The notes under the pieces: model-generated | The model's input: only the letters and a program-made list of their open reading frames with translations | The model's database searches: none | Told to the model about the DNA's origin: nothing | NCBI GenBank assembly: GCA_001303245.1 | Contig: LJNS01000013.1 | Span: 1 to 38,348 of the forward strand | Reading direction: 5' to 3' | DNA length: 38,348 nt | Source: Gammaproteobacteria bacterium SG8_30 | GTDB lineage: Bacteria > Pseudomonadota > Gammaproteobacteria > Steroidobacterales > Steroidobacteraceae | In this document: positions 21,561 to 30,736 of the stretch, one piece after another | Position numbering within the stretch: the first letter of the stretch is position 1 | How the letters are laid out: every line of letters starts with the position of its first letter | Translations under genes and position numbers: made by a program

Positions 21561-23948
21561 ATGCGTTCATTCCGTCTCACCGCGGCCGTCCGGGTCGCGC
21601 TCGCCGGTTCCGTGCTAGCGGCCACCTCGCCGCTCGTTCTTGCTCAGTCGGGCGGCCCGTCGGCCCGTGCCCTCGAGGAGATCGTCGTTACTGCGCGCAA
21701 GCGTGAGGAGCGTCTCAAGGACGTGCCGATCGCCGTGACGGCTATTTCGGACGAGCGCATCTCCGAGCTCAACCTGCAGAACGTGGAGGACGTCGCCAGG
21801 TTCACGCCGGGCTTCTCCTACACCGCCGCCTTCGGTCGACGCAACGGCGAACGTCCGGTCATCCGCGGCCAGTCCAACATCCTCGGCGAGCCGAACGCTT
21901 CCTTCTTCGTGGACGGTGTGTATATCAGCGGGCCGAGCGTGTCCACCGAGATAGCGAGCCTCGAGCGCGTCGAAGTGATCAAGGGACCGCAGGCTGCGCT
22001 CTACGGGCGTGCCACGTTCGCCGGTGCGATCAACTACGTGACCCGCCGACCGACGAACCTGCTCGAGGGCGAGGTGCGGGCGACCGGTGCCGAACATGGC
22101 GAGTACGAGCTTTCCGCGTGGGCGTCCGGCCCGCTCGTCGACGACCGCCTGCTGTTCTTCGTCGCGGCCCGGCACTGGGAATACGGCGGCGAGTGGACGA
22201 ACCAGTTGACGGGCAGGAAGGTCGGTGCCGAGGAGACCAACAGCCTCTCCGGGAAGCTCCTCTGGAACATCACGGACAACCTCGAGGCGATCGGCTTGCT
22301 GAGCTACTCCGAGGACGACGACAATCACGTCGCACTCACTTTCCAGGGAAGGGATTTCAACAACTGCCTGCCGCGCGGACCGTCGAACCCGCGCTCCCGC
22401 GGCTATTACTGTGGAGAGGCCGTCGACACGGCAGACCTTCCGGTGGAGCTGCGGACCGACCTGTTCCCGAAAGGGGGCGGACTGGAGCGGGACCGGATCC
22501 GGGGGTCGCTGACCCTGAACTGGCTCCTGAGCGACTGGACCCTCACCTCTGTGACGGCGTACAGCGACGTCAGCGAGGAGACGGAGACGGACGTGTCCTA
22601 TGCTGGCTACGATGCGTTCGCCGCGTTGTTCAACCCGGGCGCATTCTGGCGGCTCGAGGGCGAGGGAACCAAGGACTTCTCACAGGAGGTCCGCCTCCGG
22701 TCGCCGGAAGATCGTCCGCTCCGCGTCACCGCCGGCGTGTACTACTGGGACTCGGAGTTCGAGACGACCCGCAACCTCAAGGTGCTGCCGTCGGGGGACA
22801 TCGTCCCCAATTCCGGGGGTCTGACCCAGCGCGACGTGACGAACGAGGCGGTCTTCGCCGGCCTCGAGTGGGACATTTCCGATCGCTGGACCCTTACCCT
22901 GGAAGGGCGCTACGGCAAGGACAAGGTCAAACAGCGCAGTCTCGACATCCCGAGCGGCGGAACGGACTACGAGGTCGTCGCGACCCAGCAGGGCGACTTC
23001 AGCAACTTCCTGCCCCGCGCCACGCTCACCTGGAAGCTGAACCCGGAGGTGACTCTGTACGCCAACTATGCCGAGGGTGCGAAGCCCGGGACGTTCAATT
23101 CCGGTGCGGTGCTGTCGGTGCCGGGAGTGCCGGAGGCCGTGGATGAGGAGCAGTCGAGGAACTACGAAGTCGGCGCCAAGACCCTGTTGCTGGACGGGAG
23201 GGCCTCGCTGAACGTGGCGTTGTACTACGTCGACCTGTTTGACCAGCAGCTCACGCAGACGGCCTTCGTCGAGACGCCGACCGGCTCGGTGGCCAACTCC
23301 TACATCGAGAACGTGGGCAAGACGGTTTCCAAGGGCTTCGAACTCGAGCTCAACCTGCAACTGACGGAAAGCTGGGACTTGCAGCTCGGTTACTCGTACA
23401 ACGATTCCGAGATCAAGGAATACCTCAATCAGGACCAGGCCGACCTGTACTCGGACCAGCCATCGAGCGCCTTCGCGCCACCCAACTGCGGCGGCGCCGG
23501 TCAGCCGACCTGCGCCGAGCTCGCGGCACAGGATCTCGCCACCTTCGGCGACGTGTCCGGCAAGCGTCCGCCCCGCGCGCCCGAGAACCAGGCTTTTCTC
23601 GCCACCCGTGTCCAGTTTCCCTTGGGCGACCGGCTGAGCTGGTTCGTCGCGGGCGACGTGACCTACGAGGGCAGCAAGTTCGCGCAGGTTCACAACCTGA
23701 TCGAGACGGGAGACCGGACCTATCTCGGGGCTCGGGTGGGCCTGACCGGCGAGCACTGGAGCGTGACCCTTTGGGGCAAGAACCTCACGGACGATACGAC
23801 GACCACCGACATCCTGCGTTACATCGACCTGAAGGGCGTCGAGACTTTTCCGCAGTACATCGCGCTCGGCCGCTATATCCCGCGCGGCTTTGCGCTGACC
23901 TTGCCGCGGGGTCGCCAGGTCGGTCTGACGGCGTCCCTCCGCTTCTGA
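21561..23948 (+). CDS. TonB-dependent outer-membrane receptor
   Basis: A 795-residue outer-membrane barrel importing a scarce or large substrate with energy from TonB-ExbBD. A signal peptide (MRSFRLTAAVRVALAGSVLA, then a hydrophobic stretch ending LVLAQS) is followed by EEIVVTARKREERLKDVP, a TonB-box/plug start frequent in Proteobacteria, then plug motifs (RPVIRGQSNI, ERVEVIKGPQAALYGRATFA, GAINYVTRRP). The barrel closes with a C-terminal phenylalanine (LPRGRQVGLTASLRF). ATG 21561 gives a proper signal peptide; the longer frame from 21450 crosses the promoter. It faces the ubiD-type operon and precedes an import/catabolic operon in the same direction, so it probably takes up the shared substrate. 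No FecR-like extension is present. Confidence 0.93.
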   Translation: MRSFRLTAAVRVALAGSVLAATSPLVLAQSGGPSARALEEIVVTARKREERLKDVPIAVTAISDERISELNLQNVEDVARFTPGFSYTAAFGRRNGERPVIRGQSNILGEPNASFFVDGVYISGPSVSTEIASLERVEVIKGPQAALYGRATFAGAINYVTRRPTNLLEGEVRATGAEHGEYELSAWASGPLVDDRLLFFVAARHWEYGGEWTNQLTGRKVGAEETNSLSGKLLWNITDNLEAIGLLSYSEDDDNHVALTFQGRDFNNCLPRGPSNPRSRGYYCGEAVDTADLPVELRTDLFPKGGGLERDRIRGSLTLNWLLSDWTLTSVTAYSDVSEETETDVSYAGYDAFAALFNPGAFWRLEGEGTKDFSQEVRLRSPEDRPLRVTAGVYYWDSEFETTRNLKVLPSGDIVPNSGGLTQRDVTNEAVFAGLEWDISDRWTLTLEGRYGKDKVKQRSLDIPSGGTDYEVVATQQGDFSNFLPRATLTWKLNPEVTLYANYAEGAKPGTFNSGAVLSVPGVPEAVDEEQSRNYEVGAKTLLLDGRASLNVALYYVDLFDQQLTQTAFVETPTGSVANSYIENVGKTVSKGFELELNLQLTESWDLQLGYSYNDSEIKEYLNQDQADLYSDQPSSAFAPPNCGGAGQPTCAELAAQDLATFGDVSGKRPPRAPENQAFLATRVQFPLGDRLSWFVAGDVTYEGSKFAQVHNLIETGDRTYLGARVGLTGEHWSVTLWGKNLTDDTTTTDILRYIDLKGVETFPQYIALGRYIPRGFALTLPRGRQVGLTASLRF

Positions 23949-24031
23949 CGGCCGGAATCAGCCGGGCGGCCCGTGCGCCGTCCGGCTTCCCGCGCTAATC
24001 TTGGGGCTGTTGAGGCACGGGGCTCACGGAC

Positions 24032-25159
24032 ATGGTACGCAGCGTCCAGCACGAGATGCTCGCGACGCCCGATCACGACGAGGCGGCTCGACAGCAGTTC
24101 GTCGTGGCGGTGAAGCAGCATCTGAATCGCTCTCTGCGGCCGGCTAATCGCCGGGCATTCGACGAGCAGGCCGCACCTGCGTGGGAGCGGGAGCACGGTC
24201 GCCCGCCGGAGAACCGGCGCGAGATCCGCGAGGCCATGCTCGCGAACCGGCACTACCGGACGTGGTCGACCCTTGCACGCAGCGCCCAGGAGCTGATGTG
24301 GGACTCGCTCGCCGACACTCTGGCACGCGAACGCCCGCGGCTCGAGGCGACAGCCCACAGGATCATGGCCGACCCTCCCCGGGGCGGCTCGCTGAACCTG
24401 GATCCCGCCTTCGAGGTTCCCCGCGGCATGGCGAAGGTGGAGGTCCACCTGCAGCCGGGCGGCTACGCGCTGGACCTCGGGCCTGACGACGTGCTCGCTG
24501 GAGCGTACTACGAGTCGGGCGGGAACCTCTACGCCTTCGGCCAGGGCATCGGTCGCCGCGACAGCAAGGCGGCGCACGTCCAGGGCTTCCTCCGCGACCG
24601 CTACCCCGACCTCGAGTTGCGCCGGATCCTGGACATGGGTTGCTCGGCCGGGTCCGCCACAGTGCCGTACGCGCTCGAGTTTCCCGAAGCCGAGGTGCAC
24701 GGGATCGACGTGGGTGCGGGGATGCTGCGCTATGCCCACGCCCGTGCCGAAGCGCTCGGCGCCCGGGTCCGCTTTCACCAGATGGACGTGGCCGCGACGC
24801 ACTTCCCCGACGGCCACTTCGACCTGATCGTCTCGCACAACATGATGCACGAGGTATCCGATCGCACGCGTCGCGGCGCGATGCGCGAGAGCTTCCGTCT
24901 CCTCCGACCGGGCGGAGTCTGCATTCACCAGGACGTGCCGCTGCGCTTCGAGGGGCTGGACGAGTTCCGCAAGTTCGACCTCTCATGGGACGCGCTGTAC
25001 AACAACGAACCCTTCTGGGAGGTCTACGCGACCGCTGACTTGCGTTCAGACCTCGAAGCAGCCGGCTTTCCGCCGGAAGAGGTACATACCGGCCACTTGC
25101 CCCAGCGCCAGGGATCGCTCCCCTGGTACGTCGGCACCGCGCGCAAGCCTGTCGCGTGA
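24032..25159 (+). CDS. SAM-dependent class I methyltransferase with long N-terminal extension
   Basis: A 375-residue protein. The C-terminal half is a Rossmann methyltransferase: motif I ILDMGCSAGSAT (about residue 199), the acidic residue ending strand 2 in EVHGIDVGAGML, motif IV-like FDLIVSHNMMHEV, and LRPGGVCIHQDVP. The N-terminal ~130 residues, rich in charged helices (NRREIREAMLANRHYRTWST), are not a domain I recognise. The ATG lies 83 bp after the receptor stop with a weak ribosome site. The stop overlaps the next gene, an ABC binding protein, as TGATG, so a methyltransferase is translationally coupled to an importer. Its substrate is unknown. Confidence 0.85.
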   Translation: MVRSVQHEMLATPDHDEAARQQFVVAVKQHLNRSLRPANRRAFDEQAAPAWEREHGRPPENRREIREAMLANRHYRTWSTLARSAQELMWDSLADTLARERPRLEATAHRIMADPPRGGSLNLDPAFEVPRGMAKVEVHLQPGGYALDLGPDDVLAGAYYESGGNLYAFGQGIGRRDSKAAHVQGFLRDRYPDLELRRILDMGCSAGSATVPYALEFPEAEVHGIDVGAGMLRYAHARAEALGARVRFHQMDVAATHFPDGHFDLIVSHNMMHEVSDRTRRGAMRESFRLLRPGGVCIHQDVPLRFEGLDEFRKFDLSWDALYNNEPFWEVYATADLRSDLEAAGFPPEEVHTGHLPQRQGSLPWYVGTARKPVA

Positions 25160-26694
25160 TGCACCGGGCGTGGCAGGGGCGGATCGCCGCGCTTGCGCTC
25201 ACCTGCCTCCTGGCCGCACCGGCGACGGTGGCCATTGCTGCGGGAGGAGGAACCCTGCGCTACGGCATCACCGTCGTGCCGCCGACCTACGGTAACCCGT
25301 ACGGCGGCAACGGCACGCCAGGGACGCTCATCTGGTACGCCCTGTTCGATGCCCTGACCCGCCTCGACGACGAGGGCCACCTGGCTCCGGCGCTCGCCTT
25401 GCGGTGGGAGGCCGTCTCGCCCACGGAGTGGCACTTCGAGCTTCGACCCGGGGTCCGCTTCTCCAACGGCCGCGTAGCCGACGCGGAGGCCGTCGCCGCA
25501 ACCTTCGAGTGGCTGGGCAGCGAGGCCGGGCGCCGCACCGTTATTGGCAACGAGCTGCGCAACGTGACCCGCGTCGAGGTTCGCGGTCCGCGGACGCTCG
25601 CGTTCCACACCGGACGGCCCGACGCCGCGCTGCCGGCACGGCTCGCAGCGGTGCTCATCGTGGAGCCTGCGAGCTGGGCGGAACTCGGGCCCGCGGGCTT
25701 TGCGAAGCAGCCGGTCGGCACGGGTCCCTTTGCGCTGGTGGACTGGGGCGAACGCGACAAGCGGGCCGTACTGCGGGCGAACCCCGACTCCTGGCGTGCT
25801 CCCAGGCTCGACAGGCTCGAATTCCGGGTCATGCCGGACAACGCCGTCAGGCTCCAGGCGCTGGTGGCGGGCGAAATCGACCTGAGTGACGCGGCGGTGG
25901 ACGACCTGCCCTACCTGCGGGCGCGTGGTCTCCGCAGCGCCAATGCGCCGGCGATGCAGGTGATGTCGATTGCGCTGATCACCGGGACCGGCCAGCCGTC
26001 GCCGCTTTCGGATCCGCGGGTGCGGCGTGCGCTCAACCATGCGGTGGACAAGCAGGTCATTGCGGACAAGCTGCTCGGCGGTCTGGGCCGGCCGGCCGGA
26101 CAGCCGGCCTCGCACGTGACCGTCGGCTACGACCCGCAACTGCTTCCCTATCGGCATGACCCGGCGCTCGCCCGCCGGCTCCTGTCAGAGGCCGGATACG
26201 CGGATGGTTTCGAGCTCGACATCGACGTGGTGGTCACCAGCGCCGGCGGTGATGGTGCGATCTATCAGGTCGTGCAGCAGGACCTGAACGACGTCGGCGT
26301 ACGCACGACGCTGCATGCGCGGACCTTCGGCGACTGGCTCCGCAACTACCTGAGTGGTGCGTGGAAGGCCGATGCATTCGGCCTCTCCTGGAACAGCGCG
26401 CCCTACAACGACGTCACGCGGCCGATGGAGTACTTCTCCTGCCGCAAGCGAAACCCGTTCTTCTGCGACCCGGTCCTCGCCGACCGGCTCGAGACCGTGA
26501 ACGAGGAATTCGACCCCGAGCGCCGCGCAGCCTTGCTGCGCGAGCTGTCGCGAGCCTATCGCGAAGCTGCGCCGGCCATCTTCCTGGTCGAGACGGTCGA
26601 CGTGTTCGCCATGGACGCGGGCGTCGGCGGATTCAAGATCGCCAACCGCGTTCCGGTCTACGAGGACCTGCTCTGGACGAGGCCGTCCCGGTGA
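25159..26694 (+). CDS. Periplasmic substrate-binding protein of a peptide-type ABC importer (SBP family 5)
   Basis: An exported 511-residue solute-binding protein of the DppA/OppA family. Signal peptide MHRAWQGRIAALALTCLLAA, then APATVAIAA; mature features include FDALTRLDDEGHLAPALALR, ELRPGVRFSNGR, GTGPFALVDW and DPRVRRALNHAVDKQVI, all standard for family 5. No lipobox cysteine, so it is soluble in the periplasm. A GTG at 25156 also exists, but ATG 25159 matches the TGATG overlap with the methyltransferase. Family 5 proteins bind peptides, opines, nickel complexes or sugars; the ligand is not predictable. The stop overlaps the next permease start as GTGA. Confidence 0.92.
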   Translation: MHRAWQGRIAALALTCLLAAPATVAIAAGGGTLRYGITVVPPTYGNPYGGNGTPGTLIWYALFDALTRLDDEGHLAPALALRWEAVSPTEWHFELRPGVRFSNGRVADAEAVAATFEWLGSEAGRRTVIGNELRNVTRVEVRGPRTLAFHTGRPDAALPARLAAVLIVEPASWAELGPAGFAKQPVGTGPFALVDWGERDKRAVLRANPDSWRAPRLDRLEFRVMPDNAVRLQALVAGEIDLSDAAVDDLPYLRARGLRSANAPAMQVMSIALITGTGQPSPLSDPRVRRALNHAVDKQVIADKLLGGLGRPAGQPASHVTVGYDPQLLPYRHDPALARRLLSEAGYADGFELDIDVVVTSAGGDGAIYQVVQQDLNDVGVRTTLHARTFGDWLRNYLSGAWKADAFGLSWNSAPYNDVTRPMEYFSCRKRNPFFCDPVLADRLETVNEEFDPERRAALLRELSRAYREAAPAIFLVETVDVFAMDAGVGGFKIANRVPVYEDLLWTRPSR

Positions 26695-27644
26695 GCAGGA
26701 CGGTGGCGCTGCGCTGGACCCGGTTTGCCGCCGTGCACCTGCGTGATCTTCTGATCCTGCTCCTCGGCCTGACGACCTTGCTGTTCTTCCTGCTGCGCCT
26801 TGCAGGCGACCCGGCCGTCGTCATCGCAGGGGCCGACGCCTCGGCCGAGCAACTTGCGGAGGTGCGTGCCGCATACGGCCTCGACAGGCCCGCCTGGCAG
26901 CAGTACGCGTCCTACGTCGCGCGGCTTGCCCGGTTCGACCTGGGAGAGTCCCTGATCTCGGCCAGGCCTGCCTTGCACGCCGTCCTGGAGGTGCTGCCCG
27001 CGACCCTCACCCTGGCCGGGCTGGGAATGGCCGCCACGCTCGCGATCGCGGTGCCGCTCGGGGCCTGGCTCGGGGCACACTGGCCCACGCCGGCACGGCG
27101 CGCGACTGCCTCGCTACTGTTCTTCCTGCAGGGCGTGCCCGGATTCGTCATCGCGTTGGTCCTGGTCCAGTGGCTCGCCATCCGGCTCGGAATGCTGCCG
27201 GCGCTCGGTTTCGGCGGCCCGTCCACGTGGCTGCTTCCCATGCTGTCGCTCGCCGGGTTTCTCGCCCCTCGCCTGGCCCGCGTCATCGCCACCAACGTCG
27301 CCCAGGCCATGAGCGAGGACTACATCCGGACCGCGCGCGCCAGCGGTGCCGGACCGCGGGAGGTGCTGTTCGGCCATGCCCTGCCCAACGCCTTGCTGGG
27401 AGCCACGGCCCTCGCTGGCACGCAGCTGGCGTTTCTCGTGTCCGGTGTCGTGGTCATCGAGTTCATATTCGCCTGGCCCGGGGTGGGTTGGTTGCTGATC
27501 GAGTCCACCCGGACTCTCGACTTCCCCGTCGTGCAGGCCGTCGCGCTCGTGGTCGGGACCCTGGTCTTCACGCTCAACACGGTCGTGGACGCGCTCCTGC
27601 TGAAGCTGGACCCGCGCTTGTCCGCGGCCGGCAGTCAGGTATGA
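26691..27644 (+). CDS. Peptide-type ABC permease (DppB/OppB family)
   Basis: A 317-residue inner-membrane permease. After a cytoplasmic N-terminus comes the helix DLLILLLGLTTLLFFLLRLA, followed by GDPAVVIAGADASAEQLAEV and YGLDRPAWQQYASYVARLAR, the signature of the OppB periplasmic loop. The EAA coupling loop is DYIRTARASGAGPREVLFGH followed by ALPNAL. GTG 26691 overlaps the SBP stop (GTGA); upstream parts of the open frame are out-of-phase SBP sequence. The stop overlaps the next permease as ATGA. There are no ATPase genes in this operon. Confidence 0.92.
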   Translation: MSRTVALRWTRFAAVHLRDLLILLLGLTTLLFFLLRLAGDPAVVIAGADASAEQLAEVRAAYGLDRPAWQQYASYVARLARFDLGESLISARPALHAVLEVLPATLTLAGLGMAATLAIAVPLGAWLGAHWPTPARRATASLLFFLQGVPGFVIALVLVQWLAIRLGMLPALGFGGPSTWLLPMLSLAGFLAPRLARVIATNVAQAMSEDYIRTARASGAGPREVLFGHALPNALLGATALAGTQLAFLVSGVVVIEFIFAWPGVGWLLIESTRTLDFPVVQAVALVVGTLVFTLNTVVDALLLKLDPRLSAAGSQV

Positions 27645-28513
27645 GCGTCCCGCTGGTCCGTGGCTTGCGACGCGGCCTCGGCCGTCGCCTCCGCGGTGGA
27701 CTTGAGTTGTCGCTCGGGCTCGGGCTCGCAGGACTGATGGCGGTACTGATCCCGCTTCGCGACCAGGTGCGGTCGGCGGAGCCCTCGCGCATCGACCTGC
27801 ACGATCGTTTCGCACCGCCCGGTACTGCGGGGCATTGGCTCGGCACCGACCATCTCGGTCGCGATCTCTGGTCCCGCGTGCTCGAGGGACTCGGCTGGTC
27901 GCTCGGCTGCGCGCTGGCTGCGACGGCGACGGCCCTGGCGATCGGCAGCCTGCTCGGACTACTCGCCGCCGAGCGACCCGGCGCACTGCGAACAGTGGTC
28001 AGGCAGACCAGCAGTCTGGTGATGGCCTTTCCCGGCCTGGTCGTCGCCATCTGCGTCATGGCGGTTCTCGGGCAGGGATTCTGGCCCCTGGTGCTGACCC
28101 TTGGCCTGCTGACCTGGCCGGTCTTTGCACGCGTCGTGTTTGCCGAGGCCAGCGGCATCCTGGCGAGAGACTACGTGCTCGCCGCCAGGCTCACGGGCGC
28201 GTCCGCCGTCTCGATACTGCGGGGGCACGTCCTGCCGGCCGTCGGGCCCACGCTCTTCGTGGTGGGAGCGTTCCACTTCGGAGAGATGCTGATCGCGGAG
28301 AGCGCGCTGTCGTTTCTGGGGATAGGCGCGCCCGTCGGAGTTGCCACCTGGGGAAACATGCTGGCGGACAGCCGCCAGTACCTGTTCAATGCACCGTGGA
28401 TGCTCGCGGTGCCGGCCGGTGCCATCGTGCTGGCCGTGCTCGCGGCCAACCTGACTGGCGACGGTCTGGGAATGCGGCTGCGCATCCCGGTGCGTCGTGA
28501 AGCGCTGCAGTGA
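27641..28513 (+). CDS. Peptide-type ABC permease (DppC/OppC family)
   Basis: A 290-residue partner permease. The N-terminal helix (LSLGLGLAGLMAVLIPL) and the loop ending HWLGTDHLGRDLWSRVLEG are OppC/DppC hallmarks; the EAA loop is DYVLAARLTGASAVSILRGH followed by VLPAVG, and the last helix leads into NLTGDGLGMRLRIPVRREAL. ATG 27641 overlaps the previous stop (ATGA). With the binding protein and the other permease it makes a complete importer except for the ATPases, which must be supplied from elsewhere, possibly by the dppDF-like genes at the left end of this window. Confidence 0.92.
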   Translation: MSVPLVRGLRRGLGRRLRGGLELSLGLGLAGLMAVLIPLRDQVRSAEPSRIDLHDRFAPPGTAGHWLGTDHLGRDLWSRVLEGLGWSLGCALAATATALAIGSLLGLLAAERPGALRTVVRQTSSLVMAFPGLVVAICVMAVLGQGFWPLVLTLGLLTWPVFARVVFAEASGILARDYVLAARLTGASAVSILRGHVLPAVGPTLFVVGAFHFGEMLIAESALSFLGIGAPVGVATWGNMLADSRQYLFNAPWMLAVPAGAIVLAVLAANLTGDGLGMRLRIPVRREALQ

Positions 28514-28521
28514 GGTCGCCA

Positions 28522-30042
28522 ATGAGCCCGAATGCCGCCGACCGAGTCCCGCTGGGCTGCCCCGACCGCGTGGTCAGCATCATCGACGGGAGGCCTGTCG
28601 CGGTTTCGCGCGACGGCCGCGACCTGCCGGTCGTGTACCCGGCCAGCGGCGAGACGATCAGTCTGCTGAGGGAGGCCGACGAGGCCGAGGTTTCATCCGC
28701 CGTCGCGGCGGCCCGCGCGGCCTTCGACCAGGGGCCCTGGTCGCGCATGGACGTCAACCAGCGCAAGGACATCCTCTACGCGATCCGCGATCGCCTCCGC
28801 GGCCATGCGGAAGAGCTCGCGCACCTCGAAGTGCTGAACACGGGCATACCTATCAGCCACGTCCAGGGCCAGGTCCAGCGCATGACGCGCAACTTCGAGT
28901 TCTTTGCCGAAGTGGCCAGCACCCTGTCGGGCGAGACGTACACCCAGACCAGCGGCTATCTCACCTACGTCACGCGCGAACCGAAGGGCGTGGCGGCGCT
29001 CATCTCGCCGTGGAACGCACCGCTCGCGCTGTCCTCGATGAGAATCGCCGCCTGCATCGCCTTCGGCAACACCTGCGTGCTCAAGCCGTCCGAATACACG
29101 CCGGTCGCGGTCGCGCGCATGGTCGAGCTGATGCACGAGTGCGGTCTGCCGCCCGGCGTCGTCAACCTGGTCAATGGGCGCGGCGCGGTGACGGGAGCGG
29201 CGCTGGTAGCGCATCCGGGCATCGACATGGTGGGCTTCACCGGCGGCACGGCGACCGGGCGAGCCATCATGCAGGCCGCGGGCGCCAAGCTGAAGCCGTG
29301 CATCCTGGAGCTCGGGGGCAAGTCGGCCAGCATCATCGACTGCGGCGCAGACCTCGACCGGGCCCTCGACGGTGCGCTCCTCGGAATCTTCTCCAACAAC
29401 GGCCAGCAGTGCCTCGCGGGCTCGCGGATACTGGTGCATCGAGCCGTCGCCGAGCGTTTCATTGCCCGGTTCGTCGAGCGCACCCGCAACCTGCGGATCG
29501 GCGATCCCATGGATCCCGGCACGGAGATCGGGCCTCTCGCCTACGAGGCCCACCTCGAGCGCGTGCTCTCCTATGTCGACGTCGCCCGGGCCGACGGGGC
29601 GCGTCTCCTGGTCGGGGGCAGGCGGGTCGAAGAGGCGCGGCCGGGCTACTACATGCAGCCCACCGCCGTCCTGGCCCCTTCGAACGGTACTCGTGTCTGT
29701 CAGGAGGAGATTTTCGGGCCTTTCGCGACGTTCCTGCTGTATGACTCGCTGGACGAGGCGATCCGCATCGCCAACGACTCGCCCTTCGGACTAGTGTGCT
29801 ACCTGTGGTCGGGCGACCTGCAGGCCGCCATGCGCGTGAGCCGGGACGTACGCGCCGGCACCGTCTGGATCAATACGCCGATGATGCGCGAACTCCGTGC
29901 CCCGTTCGGCGGCTTCAAGCAGTCGGGCGTGGGGCGGGACGGCGCCAGCTCGAGCGCGGAGTTCTTCACGGAACTGAAGACGACCACGATCCCCGTGGAC
30001 CCGCCTGCGCTGCGCCGGCTCGGGCGCGACGATCGGGAGTGA
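28522..30042 (+). CDS. Aldehyde dehydrogenase (NAD(P)-dependent, HpcC/betaine-aldehyde type)
   Basis: A 506-residue ALDH oxidising an aldehyde to a carboxylic acid. Catalytic residues are intact: N165 in ISPWNAPL, K188 in CVLKPSEYTP, the general-base glutamate E263 in LELGGKS and the nucleophile C297 in NNGQQCLAGSR. FTGGTATGR is the cofactor-binding turn. Overall sequence is closest in feel to hydroxymuconic-semialdehyde/aromatic aldehyde dehydrogenases, but this is not decisive. ATG 28522 follows GAGG (28513-28516); a GTG at 28510 overlapping the permease stop is possible. It is the fifth gene of the methyltransferase-importer operon, so it likely acts on the imported compound. Confidence 0.93.
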   Translation: MSPNAADRVPLGCPDRVVSIIDGRPVAVSRDGRDLPVVYPASGETISLLREADEAEVSSAVAAARAAFDQGPWSRMDVNQRKDILYAIRDRLRGHAEELAHLEVLNTGIPISHVQGQVQRMTRNFEFFAEVASTLSGETYTQTSGYLTYVTREPKGVAALISPWNAPLALSSMRIAACIAFGNTCVLKPSEYTPVAVARMVELMHECGLPPGVVNLVNGRGAVTGAALVAHPGIDMVGFTGGTATGRAIMQAAGAKLKPCILELGGKSASIIDCGADLDRALDGALLGIFSNNGQQCLAGSRILVHRAVAERFIARFVERTRNLRIGDPMDPGTEIGPLAYEAHLERVLSYVDVARADGARLLVGGRRVEEARPGYYMQPTAVLAPSNGTRVCQEEIFGPFATFLLYDSLDEAIRIANDSPFGLVCYLWSGDLQAAMRVSRDVRAGTVWINTPMMRELRAPFGGFKQSGVGRDGASSSAEFFTELKTTTIPVDPPALRRLGRDDRE

Positions 30043-30094
30043 GGTGCCGGGTGACTGGGGAAGAACTCGGCAGACAGACCGCGGCGGAAACGAA

Positions 30095-30718
30095 GTGATC
30101 GACCTTCACACCAGCGCGACGGCCAACGGCTACAAGGCGTCGATCATGCTGGAGGAGTGCGGCCTCGAGTACCGGGTCGTGAGTTACGACCTGATCGAGA
30201 GGCAGAACCTCGACCCGGCCTACCTCGCCCTGAACCCCGTCGGACGCATTCCGACGATCGTCGATCCCGATTCCGGCGATGGCCGGCGGGCCGTCGTCTA
30301 CGGAACGCAGGCGATACTGCAGTACCTCGCCGAGAAGACCGGCCGCTTCATGCCCGCAGATCCCGCGGAACGCGCAGCGGTGTACATGTGGCTCGGAGTC
30401 GTCGCAAGCGATGTGGCACCCGCCTATTCGGGTCAATTCGTCTTCAGCATGCTGGCGCCTGAGCGCATGCCGTGGGCTGTCGAGTTCTACGACAGACTGG
30501 TGGAACGCATGCTGCTGGTACTCGAGAACAGGCTCGGCCAGTGCCCCTACCTCGCCGGCCGGGAGTACACGATCGCAGACATCATTGCCTACCCTGTCAC
30601 GGCGACCTCCGTTCGCCGGTATCCAGGGACTCTGGACGCCTATCCATCCCTCGCCGCGTGGGCGGACCGGGTCGGAGCGCGACCGGGCGTACAGCGAGGC
30701 ATGCGGGTTCCCGCTTGA
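30095..30718 (+). CDS. Glutathione S-transferase-like protein (YfcG/Ure2p-related)
   Basis: A 207-residue cytosolic GST. The thioredoxin-fold N-terminal domain begins MIDLHTSATANGYKASIMLE and holds the cis-proline loop NPVGRIPTIVD; the helical C-terminal domain contains LAGREYTIADIIAYPVTATS, the N-capping motif of GSTs. The usual Glu-Ser of the glutathione gamma-glutamyl site (ESxAI) reads YGTQAILQYLAE, so glutathione binding may be altered. The GTG start at 30095 was chosen because family members start with MIDLxTxxTPNG; the longer frame from 30044 lacks homology. It is the last gene of the plus-strand operon and converges on the minus-strand gene ending 18 bp away. Confidence 0.85.
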   Translation: MIDLHTSATANGYKASIMLEECGLEYRVVSYDLIERQNLDPAYLALNPVGRIPTIVDPDSGDGRRAVVYGTQAILQYLAEKTGRFMPADPAERAAVYMWLGVVASDVAPAYSGQFVFSMLAPERMPWAVEFYDRLVERMLLVLENRLGQCPYLAGREYTIADIIAYPVTATSVRRYPGTLDAYPSLAAWADRVGARPGVQRGMRVPA

Positions 30719-30736
30719 GCGGAGGAGCCGCCCGGT

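Noticed and set aside
23949-24031. Terminator after the TonB receptor gene
   Set aside because: Only GC-rich sequence with weak self-complementarity and no T-tract; read-through into the methyltransferase operon is possible.
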